This document shows, piece after piece, positions 38,927 to 46,821 of a stretch of 46,821 nucleotides of DNA. Each line of letters begins with the position of its first letter. Position 1 is the first letter of the stretch. The stretch is from Clostridiales bacterium (lineage in GTDB: Bacteria; Bacillota; Clostridia; Christensenellales; Aristaeellaceae): the NCBI GenBank assembly GCA_015056265.1, contig SVGR01000005.1, positions 1 to 46,821 of the forward strand. Reading direction: 5' to 3'. Below the pieces are notes generated by a model. The model had not been told where the DNA came from. It made no database searches and saw nothing but the letters and a program-made list of their open reading frames with translations. The translations under genes were made by a program, and so were the position numbers.

Positions 38927-38960
38927 CGTTTCCGCCGCTCTGGCGGGAGCGGCTTTTTGC
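38927..38960 (+). terminator. queT terminator
   Basis: GCCGTTTCCGCC GCTCT GGCGGGAGCGGCTTTTTGC. Confidence 0.75.
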
Positions 38961-39045
38961 TTAACATGCCATTTCTTTCAGTAATCGGGAAGAAAATGCA
39001 GTCTGCTTACGTTTTTATGGCAGATCATGAGAGAGGATGAGTGCC

Positions 39046-40125
39046 ATGAAGAAATGCCGCCGGTTTATTGCCGTTTGTTTCCTGCTTGCCTGCCTGCCCC
39101 TTTCCGCCCTGGGGGCTGCTCTTTTGCAGACGCCGGATACTCCGGCCGGGGAAGTGCTGCCCCTTTTGCGGGCAGATACCTATTGTGAAAATGCCAATGC
39201 CGCCTCCCTTGCCGATCAGCAAAGCTGGACGTTCTGGTGCCGTCAGGCGGGAGAAAATGATGCCGCCGCCCAGCAGATGGGGGTGGATTTTTCCCTTTGG
39301 CTGCAGGGAAGCCATCGGGTGGACGGACTGTGGATGCGCAGCGGCGTATGCATCAATGAGGATAGCTACCGCTATTATGCCCGGCCGTCCCTGGTGCGAT
39401 TGACGGTTTATCATGCCGGGGGCGTGGGCCTCTACAGGTATCTGATGGAGGATGCCTATGATCTCTACAGCCGGAATAATAGCTGGGAGAATGGCTATCA
39501 GCGTTTGGCGCTGCCCGCTCCCCTGGAGGGGGTCAGCCGGATTGACGTGCTGGTGGAGGATTGGTATGCAGGGCAGGGATTGAGCAATTACATCGGTATT
39601 TCTGATGTGATGGTGACCGGCAGGGCATCGGCCTTCCAGCCGGGGATCACCCAGCCGCCCTACTCCACGTCTCCCTCTTCCGGCTATACCCTGAACCGGC
39701 CCCTGGCCACCCGCTCCGGTCCGGGCACCGGCTATGACGAATACGGCACCTTCCTCCAGAAAGGGGACGCCGTTACCCTGCTTTCCCGGGCATATGATTC
39801 GCGCAGTGAAATCTGGTGGGTGCAGGCGGAATTTTCCGACCGGGGAACGCTGCGCAGGGCATATACCGGTCAGCAGCGCATCGATGGCGATACCACCCGC
39901 CTGCCGGTGGAACAGGCTCAGGGTGAGGCGCGAACCTTGTATAGTGTGAAGGCTTTCTGCGGTCCCGGGAGCGGATATGCATCCCTGAGCGGTTCCATTC
40001 CTGCCGGTACAAAGGGCACCGTATGGGCCAGAGAAGACGGCTATGCCCAGTTTGATTTTGTGGGAGAGAATGGGAAACGCCGCCGGGTATGGGTGGAGGA
40101 AAACGCCCTGACCATGATGCAGTGA
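39046..40125 (+). CDS. secreted protein with two SH3-like repeats
   Basis: Signal peptide MKKCRRFIAVCFLLACLPLSALGA; PLATRSGPGTGYDEYGTF...VKAFCGPGSGYASLSG. Confidence 0.75.
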   Translation: MKKCRRFIAVCFLLACLPLSALGAALLQTPDTPAGEVLPLLRADTYCENANAASLADQQSWTFWCRQAGENDAAAQQMGVDFSLWLQGSHRVDGLWMRSGVCINEDSYRYYARPSLVRLTVYHAGGVGLYRYLMEDAYDLYSRNNSWENGYQRLALPAPLEGVSRIDVLVEDWYAGQGLSNYIGISDVMVTGRASAFQPGITQPPYSTSPSSGYTLNRPLATRSGPGTGYDEYGTFLQKGDAVTLLSRAYDSRSEIWWVQAEFSDRGTLRRAYTGQQRIDGDTTRLPVEQAQGEARTLYSVKAFCGPGSGYASLSGSIPAGTKGTVWAREDGYAQFDFVGENGKRRRVWVEENALTMMQ

Positions 40126-40132
40126 AGAAAAA

Positions 40133-40180
40133 AACCCCCATTTCTCATTTGCCTGTCCGGCAGTGCGGGAAATGGGGGTT
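40133..40180 (+). terminator. intrinsic terminator
   Basis: AACCCCCATTTC ... GAAATGGGGGTT (12-bp perfect arms). Confidence 0.85.
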
Positions 40181-40252
40181 GACTTTTTTCCTGTCCTTGG
40201 CTATACTTAAACGAGCCGCCGGCCTTCCGGGGCCGAACGGCGGATCAGGCAT

Positions 40253-40344
40253 GGAGACGTATCGAAGCGGTCATAACGGGGCTGACTCGAAATCAGTTTG
40301 CCGGTAACTCCGGCACGTGGGTTCGAATCCCACCGTCTCCGCCA
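40253..40344 (+). tRNA. tRNA-Ser (anticodon CGA), CCA encoded
   Basis: GGAGACG/CGTCTCC acceptor, CTGA-CTCGAAA-TCAG anticodon arm, long variable arm, GGGTTCGAATCCC T-arm, GCCA 3' end. Confidence 0.95.
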
Positions 40345-40625
40345 TAAAAGGACTGAAGCTTTGATACAAGGTTTCAGTCCTTTTCTTTATGTTCTTGAAG
40401 ATGCCTAATGCAAAACGGCAAATGCACCCCCGGAATATGCATATTTCCCGCTTCTTCCATTCGCCGGCATCGTCGGGATAAAAATTCTCTGAAAACCACA
40501 TAAAGAAAATGCACCCACTTTCCTCGTGGGTGCATAACAAAACGATTGCTAAGGCTTTCGTTTTGACATTAGGGCTTTCGTTTTGCGAATAGCCCTTTCG
40601 TTTTGTTATTGGGTGCAATACGCTG
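40342..40625 (+). repeat. left copy of long diverged direct repeat; first 43 bp (40342-40384) identical to 42032-42074
   Basis: CCATAAAAGGACTGAAGCTTTGATACAAGGTTTCAGTCCTTTT then collinear similarity (ATGTTCTTG, AATGCRCCC, GGAATATGC, GGGCTTTCRTTTTG, TTGGGTGCAA). Confidence 0.85.
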
Positions 40626-40837
40626 AATAACGAGAAACAGTTTTTTTAACTTTGCAAAACTTTCGCTAGATTGCATAATTTGATAGTTTTTAGTATAATA
40701 AGTCATGTATTCTGTCATGACTCAACTTCGCCATGTTTAAGTGCTTACTTTACTTGTGACATTCGCATAGTATTAAGCGGTGTATTTTCATTATATAGCC
40801 GCAATGCTTCGCCATTTGGCTCAAAGGAGGAATAACG

Positions 40838-41881
40838 GTGTTTTTGATTGAAGACAGCAGGCTGATTGCATGTAAAGACCTGAAAACTGAACAGGTCAAT
40901 ATCCCAGCAACAGTTTCTACTATCGGAGCTAAGGCCTTTGCAAATCATGATCGTCTGACAATGCTTGTTTTTCCCGCCTCGGTCAAAACAATCGGTGATG
41001 CCTCTTTTGAGGACTGTACCGCCCTTACGGATATTACCTTTCAAGATGGATTAAAACGTTTTGGCCGAGGATGCTTCCGGAATTGTATCAATCTGAAAAA
41101 GGTTTGTTTTCCTGATACTGTAGCATCTATTCATTCAAATGCATTTCAAGGGTGTATTCGTTTGTCCATCGTTCGGCTTTCTAAAGGTCTGCGCAGGAAT
41201 CTGGAAAGTCAAACCTTCGGAGGGTGTGCTTCTCTGGAGGAGATCTCCATTCCGCAAGGGATTCAACAAATTAAAACCGGTGCATTTAGCGGTTGCACAG
41301 CGCTCAGGCATGTTTTCTTTGAAAATTCTGATGTTCAAATTGAAAAAGACGCATTCCTGAATTGCCTAGCATTGGATACAGAAACAATCACTTTCATTGA
41401 AGAGCATACCATTGACAGAAACGCAATTGATATTCGAAGCCGTGCCCCTGATGTAGCTGGCAGATTGAGCAATTACACCGAACGCCATTTTATCTTTGAT
41501 GGAATTCAATGTGGTTCGATCGAGGGTGTACTTCAAAGCTTCAAATGCCCCGATTCTGGTAAACAGGAAGAGATTTGTGCCTTAAGCGGTGGTTGGGCAA
41601 AACGAGCCGGTAGCCAGTATGAATGGAAAGAAAAGCAGATGCTATATTGGAAAGGACAAGCTTTTCCCCGCCGTAGTCAGGAGTATCAGTATCTTTTGGA
41701 TCGGCTTTATCTTTCCGTCTATGAACAGGACGAAAGCTTTCGCAATGATCTGCTTGCATTGCGCGGCAAAAGGATTGATCATCGGATGGGACTGAGCAAC
41801 CCTTCTGAAACCGTTCTGTCGCGACATGAATTCATATTCCGGCTGCAGCGTTTAATTGAAGGTACACTACAGCAGCATTGA
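40838..41881 (+). CDS. BspA-type leucine-rich-repeat (LRR_5) protein with C-terminal NADAR/YbiA-like region
   Basis: Repeated VSTIGAKAFANHDRL / VKTIGDASFEDCTAL / VASIHSNAFQGCIRL; C-term GSIEGVLQSFKCPDSGKQ...WKEKQMLYWKG...YQYLLDRLYLSVYEQDESFRNDLLA. Confidence 0.75.
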   Translation: MFLIEDSRLIACKDLKTEQVNIPATVSTIGAKAFANHDRLTMLVFPASVKTIGDASFEDCTALTDITFQDGLKRFGRGCFRNCINLKKVCFPDTVASIHSNAFQGCIRLSIVRLSKGLRRNLESQTFGGCASLEEISIPQGIQQIKTGAFSGCTALRHVFFENSDVQIEKDAFLNCLALDTETITFIEEHTIDRNAIDIRSRAPDVAGRLSNYTERHFIFDGIQCGSIEGVLQSFKCPDSGKQEEICALSGGWAKRAGSQYEWKEKQMLYWKGQAFPRRSQEYQYLLDRLYLSVYEQDESFRNDLLALRGKRIDHRMGLSNPSETVLSRHEFIFRLQRLIEGTLQQH

Positions 41882-42031
41882 TATCAAGCGGGTAAAATTC
41901 CTGTGCTTTGCTACTCCAGCGGTGAAACATAAGTACAGTATTATCCTAAGAAGTGATTTTGCGTTCATTCCAAAACGAAAGGGTTATTGCAAAACGATAG
42001 CCGGGAATTGTATTAGTTTTTGAGTCGTTTC

Positions 42032-42292
42032 CCATAAAAGGACTGAAGCTTTGATACAAGGTTTCAGTCCTTTTTTATGTTCTTGGATAATACTAACGCA
42101 AAACAGCTAATGCGCCCGGGAATATGCTGTATTAGAGGCGTTCTTTCCCCGTTGCCGGGAACTGTACTGGAAAAAACAAAAATCAAGCCCATATGAAATG
42201 CACCTACCTACGCTGGCTGGGTGTATTTTTTCTATGCTCAGGAGTAATCATTTGGACACCAGGGCTTTCATTTTGCTGTTGGGTGCAAATAA
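42032..42292 (+). repeat. right copy of long diverged direct repeat
   Basis: See 40342-40625. Confidence 0.8.
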
Positions 42293-42410
42293 GCATCAGA
42301 ATGATTTTATCACTTGAAAAAATCATGGCTTCTGATGGTCTTCGAATTTGTTACTTTGCTTTAAAAAATGATGTGTTTGATGAAAAACCGCCGGAAATGA
42401 GACGGCGCCA

Positions 42411-42959
42411 TTGAGCCGAAGGAATACCGATTCCTACTGGTATATTTCAGACTCAAAAGGATTTATTTGCAAAAAAACTCACCATTTACCTTGGATAATT
42501 TGCCTCCTACTGCAGACGTTAATAAAAAAACGCTTTTATAATAATCTGGCTTACAGCGATATCAAAAGCTGCGGCTGTCAGAAAAGAGAGCACGATCAAA
42601 TACTTGGCGAGCTTCTGACACGTGTTGTCGGTACATCCATTGATCATTTGTGCAGCAAAAAGGTGCCGGCAAACAGCACGACAGGCGTAAAGGGCGTCTA
42701 CTTAATCAAGGGAAAACATAAAGCGAAGATTGTGTTTCAGCATAAACAGTATTGGCTGGGGACGTATTCGACCCTTGAAGAGGCAATCGCAGCGCGGAGA
42801 GAAGCGGAAGAAGCGATTAACCTTCAGATGATTGCGTTTTATTCTAAATGGAAAGTCATGGCTGATAATGATCCGATTTGGGCGGAAGAACATCCCATTC
42901 ATATCGAGGTTAAAAAGAGCAGCTTCGGCTTACAGGTGATTTTTTTGCCGGAAATATAG
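42411..42959 (+). pseudogene. AP2/integrase-like DNA-binding domain protein, probably N-terminally degenerate
   Basis: SCGCQKRE...NSTTGVKGVYLIKGKHKAKIVFQHKQYWLGTYSTLEEAIAARREAEEAI is AP2-like; upstream part lacks the expected Cys-rich segment and gives an implausible N-terminus. Confidence 0.55.
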
Positions 42960-42969
42960 AAATGGACAT

Positions 42970-44127
42970 TTATTCTTTGGTATTTGCAGAAAACAGCGCA
43001 GCGGCGGCCCTCATGCGTTCAGTAATTTTTACTCCGAAGGGGCAGCGTGTTTCGCATTGCTTGCAGCCGATGCAGTCGGCGCCGGTGGTTTTCAGTTGAT
43101 GGTAATGATCTCGGAGAGAGGCGGGCGGGGCGGGCTGCATCAGGGCCAGATCATACAGCTTATTGACCATGGCGATATCGATATCCATGGGACAGGGCTT
43201 GCAGTGGCCGCAATAGGTACATTGCCCGGAATAGGCATGCCGGGGAGCACCAGCCAGAATGGAGGCATAATCCCGCTGCTGGGGAGATGCGGTTTCATAG
43301 GACACGGCTTCATCAATCTGTGCTGTATTATCAAAGCCCACCATTACCGAGCAGACAGCCGGGCGGGTTAGGCAGTAATGCAGGCATTGCACGGGGGTCA
43401 GTGCCACGCCGAAAGGAGAACGCTGGGCGTCGAAAAGCCGGCCGCCTGCATAGCCCTTCATAACTGTAATGCCTACATCGTGCTGTTCACATAATTGATA
43501 AAGCTCCACTCGCTCAGGCGAGACTCCGTCCACAGCGGTGGAAAAATCATTGCTGAAATATACCTCCGGATTGCCGTTTACCGGCAGCATATCAAAGGCC
43601 GGATTGATGCTGAATAGTATCATTTCAATGATCCCGCTTTCCACGGCTGCTTTGGCAATGGAGGGATTATGGGTGCTCATTCCAATATGGCGGATGCGGC
43701 CCTGTGCCTTTAAATCCTGCACATAGGAAAGAAATTCGCCATTGATGATGGTGTTCCAGTCATCTGGATCATCCACATAATGAATCATACCCAGGTCGAT
43801 ATAATTGGTCTGAAAACGATCCAGCATATCCTGAAATGCAGTCTTGGCGGCCTCCAGATTGCGGCTGCGTACATACTGGCTATTTTGCCAGGTGGATCCG
43901 ATATGCCCCTGGATATACCATTTTTCCCTACGTCCCTGGATGGCTGCGCCGATATTGGAACGCACATTGGGTTCGGACATCCAGCAATCCAGGATATTGA
44001 TGCCCTGCGCTTCACAATGGGCGATGATCTCCTTGCATTCTTCCGGGGTGTGACGCTCCAGCCATTCTCCTCCTAAACCGATTTCCGAAACCATCAGGCC
44101 GGTTTTTCCAAGCCGTCTGTAATTCAT
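42970..44127 (-). CDS. aldo/keto reductase with C-terminal 4Fe-4S ferredoxin domain
   Basis: MNYRRLGKTGLMVSEIGLGGEWL; CTYCGHCKPCPMDID ... CIGCKQCETRCPFGV. Confidence 0.92.
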   Translation of the reverse strand: MNYRRLGKTGLMVSEIGLGGEWLERHTPEECKEIIAHCEAQGINILDCWMSEPNVRSNIGAAIQGRREKWYIQGHIGSTWQNSQYVRSRNLEAAKTAFQDMLDRFQTNYIDLGMIHYVDDPDDWNTIINGEFLSYVQDLKAQGRIRHIGMSTHNPSIAKAAVESGIIEMILFSINPAFDMLPVNGNPEVYFSNDFSTAVDGVSPERVELYQLCEQHDVGITVMKGYAGGRLFDAQRSPFGVALTPVQCLHYCLTRPAVCSVMVGFDNTAQIDEAVSYETASPQQRDYASILAGAPRHAYSGQCTYCGHCKPCPMDIDIAMVNKLYDLALMQPAPPASLRDHYHQLKTTGADCIGCKQCETRCPFGVKITERMRAAAALFSANTKE

Positions 44128-44344
44128 GATCAAAATACCTCCGCGTAATATGAACTGTCATCCGCTGAAGATGATGGGATAATAACAGTGTACATGGTTT
44201 GACAAATGCGGTCAAGGATTCGAAACGTTTTTGATAAAACAAAATTTGAATAGTTGGGGAATCGGCACTTCAAAGCAATCAAATACGGGTACAATCAATA
44301 TGAACAGCCATGGATAAACCGTGGCATATTGGGAGGAATGAACC

Positions 44345-44701
44345 GTGAAGCAGGATTCCTGTGGACATTGCCCGGGTTGCGGGAAACATTGCAGTCTGAA
44401 TCAGCCCCGCTGCAAATACGGACGGGAATATGCAGCAAAAATTGAAAAGAAAAGGCAGGATGCCATGAAGCAGCCGGCGGGAGCCAAGGCTGGTTCGTGT
44501 GATATGAAAAAGCATCAGTATAAATGGGAGAAGTATGTTGAAAAGGATAGCCTGGCATGGAAGTTTCTTTCCGTCAGCTGTTTGGCAAAGAAAGCGCTGC
44601 GCAGAGAACAGATCACCCAGGAACAATTGTTTCATCAGTTTTCTCCATTGGAGATGCTTCAGTTTTCTGCATTGCTGGATAAATTACAGCGCCAGGAATA
44701 A
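44345..44701 (+). CDS. hypothetical protein with Cys-rich N-terminus
   Basis: DSCGHCPGCGKHCSLNQPRCKYGREYAAKIEKKR; ORF upstream of ferritin. Confidence 0.6.
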   Translation: MKQDSCGHCPGCGKHCSLNQPRCKYGREYAAKIEKKRQDAMKQPAGAKAGSCDMKKHQYKWEKYVEKDSLAWKFLSVSCLAKKALRREQITQEQLFHQFSPLEMLQFSALLDKLQRQE

Positions 44702-44784
44702 AGAATGAAAAAATGCGTGCATCCAAATCGGAAATATGGTATGATTGTGATGCAAGGCAATTTATGTAATGGAGGATGAAAAGA

Positions 44785-45297
44785 ATGCTGGACAAGAAAG
44801 TGGTGGAACTGCTGAATCAGCAGGTGAACAAGGAATTCTACTCTGCATATCTCTATCTGGATTTTTCCAACTATTATTACGATCAGGAATTGAATGGATT
44901 TGGCAACTGGTATAAAATTCAGGCCCAGGAAGAAAGAGATCACGCCATGCTGTTTATACAGTATCTGCAAAACAACGGAGAAAAGGTGGAACTGGAAGCG
45001 ATTGCCAAGCCTGCGGTGGCGCTTTCCGATAATAAAACGGTGCTGGAGGAAGGCCTGAAGCATGAACGGTATGTTACCAGCCTGATCCATGCCATTTACG
45101 AGGCGGCCTATACTGTCCGGGATTTCCGAACCATGCAGTTCCTGGATTGGTTTGTGAAGGAACAGGGCGAAGAGGAAAAGAACGCAGACGGCCTGGTCAA
45201 GAAATATGAACTGTACGGCCATGATCCCAAGAGCCTGTACATGATGGACAGCGAAATGGCTGCCCGGGTGTATACCGCCCCTTCCCTGGTGCTGTAA
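44785..45297 (+). CDS. ftnA: ferritin
   Basis: LLNQQVNKEFYSAYLYLDFSNYYYDQELNGFGNWYKIQAQEERDHAMLF. Confidence 0.96.
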   Translation: MLDKKVVELLNQQVNKEFYSAYLYLDFSNYYYDQELNGFGNWYKIQAQEERDHAMLFIQYLQNNGEKVELEAIAKPAVALSDNKTVLEEGLKHERYVTSLIHAIYEAAYTVRDFRTMQFLDWFVKEQGEEEKNADGLVKKYELYGHDPKSLYMMDSEMAARVYTAPSLVL

Positions 45298-45472
45298 TAC
45301 GATGAAATCTGGCAGAAGCTGTTTCAAAAGAGGCCTTTTTTATTGCTATTCCATTCAAAAAATGTTTACATTTTCGTTACAGCCCATTTGTTGTTTTCCC
45401 ATCCGGAATATACTATCATGGAAATGACAAAAACACTTTTTCTGACCAATCCGGAAAAAGGAGAACATATCA

Positions 45473-46609
45473 ATGAAAAAGCGAATTGCTGCCCTGGACA
45501 TGCTGCTTGTTTTGGTCATCATTTTTCTGCCGGGTTTCTCGGCTTCCGCACAGGCAATACCTGAGAATGATCTGAAGCCTGTCGATCATGTGGGCCAGGT
45601 GCCGGAAGTACTCACGGATATTATTGAAAACAACAAATTTCGCGATATCACTGCCTTTGGCACACGGGTTTTGAAGGTGGAAAATTTTGTTGCGGAAGAC
45701 GAAACCCCTATGCAGTGTGTCCGCATGATGGATATACAGGGCCAGGAACTGGCCCAATATACCTATCGTTATAGCCGGAACTATTTTGCCAAAGCCCTCA
45801 CGGCCACGGAAGACGGCGGTTTTCTGTTTGGGCTGGGATTCAGCGATTATTATGAATCCGAAAAGGGGGCCTGGGCTAGTGAAGACGGTTTTGCTTCCCG
45901 CATTATAAAATGTGATCCCATTGGAAATGTGCAATTTGATACCGCCTTGGTTTCTCTGGAAGGCAGCGCGCTGGATTACTGCTTTGAGAAGAACGGAAAA
46001 TTCTATTTCTTTGGTGATATTCAAACACCGGAGACCAAAAAGTTGGGCGTCCATTCCTGTACAGATATTTATATGACCGTACTGGATGAGAAAGGGACGG
46101 TATTGAATACCAAATGCATTGCCGGCACGGACTATGACGATCTGATAGCAGCTGAAAGCACGGATGATGGTTTCCTCCTTTCCATCCGGTCCCAATCGGA
46201 CGATGGGGATTTCGCCGGCTCCAATTCAAAAGGCTATATGGTTGATTGGATGTTCTGCATCAATGATGATCTGGAAATTACCGGAAAGGAAATGAAATCC
46301 GGCAGGGATTATTTTGATATCCGGCTGGGGGAAAAAGACGGAAAGCCCATTTACCGAACGAACACCATTTTCCGTTTTTTTAATTCAGGCACGCCCACGG
46401 CCTTCATCGATTACGGCGATTTTTACCTGATCGTTTCTGAGAACAATACCGGTATTTATGAAAACCCTCCCCTTGCAATCAGCAGTATCTGGTTCTATAC
46501 CGAAACTGTCTATTCCGGTTATGACAAGTCTGGCCGTCTATTGTTCAGAACGGCTGTGGATTCTTCTCCCGATTACAGTATGTGGGTGGAAAGCACAATA
46601 AAGCAGTAA
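45473..46609 (+). CDS. secreted hypothetical protein
   Basis: Signal peptide MKKRIAALDMLLVLVIIFLPGFSASAQA; no family recognised. Confidence 0.65.
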   Translation: MKKRIAALDMLLVLVIIFLPGFSASAQAIPENDLKPVDHVGQVPEVLTDIIENNKFRDITAFGTRVLKVENFVAEDETPMQCVRMMDIQGQELAQYTYRYSRNYFAKALTATEDGGFLFGLGFSDYYESEKGAWASEDGFASRIIKCDPIGNVQFDTALVSLEGSALDYCFEKNGKFYFFGDIQTPETKKLGVHSCTDIYMTVLDEKGTVLNTKCIAGTDYDDLIAAESTDDGFLLSIRSQSDDGDFAGSNSKGYMVDWMFCINDDLEITGKEMKSGRDYFDIRLGEKDGKPIYRTNTIFRFFNSGTPTAFIDYGDFYLIVSENNTGIYENPPLAISSIWFYTETVYSGYDKSGRLLFRTAVDSSPDYSMWVESTIKQ

Positions 46610-46673
46610 TCATCGCAACGATGCCGGAACAAGGATTCGTTTTATGCAAAGGGAGTAAAGAACGAGAGGGTAT

Positions 46674-46821
<148 letters not shown>

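Noticed and set aside
40342-42074. Direct repeats as classical attL/attR of an integrated island
   Set aside because: The right copy lacks the tRNA T-arm/3' sequence, identity begins only at CCA, and no integrase is visible between the repeats; kept only as a decayed or duplicated locus.

Overview
The window is a GC-rich bacterial chromosomal segment whose gene content (CggR-type regulator, T-box leaders, QueT, DUF1540-like protein, strong sigma-A-like promoters) suggests a Firmicute/Clostridia-like organism. It starts in the 3' end of an IS3-family transposase and ends in the C-terminal codons of a minus-strand lysS. Most of it is housekeeping: cggR-pgk-tpiA, rlmI-like, birA-like, queH, an rph-rdgB fusion, metG and leuS (both behind T-box leaders), rpsU, pepF, queT and ferritin. 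The most interesting candidates are: (1) a two-gene minus-strand operon (15363-19540) made of an SDR ketoreductase and a 1119-aa AMP-ligase/ACP/alpha-oxoamine-synthase fusion, which looks like a compact sphingoid-base or alpha-aminoketone lipid pathway; (2) a family of three 141-145 bp MITE-like hairpin elements with perfect or near-perfect inverted arms built from GGAATTC heptamers, placed in leaders of core operons; (3) a tRNA-Ser-linked accessory patch with long direct repeats, 20-bp-period iterons and an LRR gene whose C-terminus resembles NADAR/YbiA; (4) a phage-like HTH plus sigma-like pair under a strong promoter with a GAAC-N4-GTTC SOS-type box; (5) a tandemly duplicated, fused class-I glutamine amidotransferase that keeps an internal Shine-Dalgarno and start. 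Two small overlapping genes (37799-38178, minus) are not recovered correctly by the ORF track. Everything was read by eye; no database search was run.
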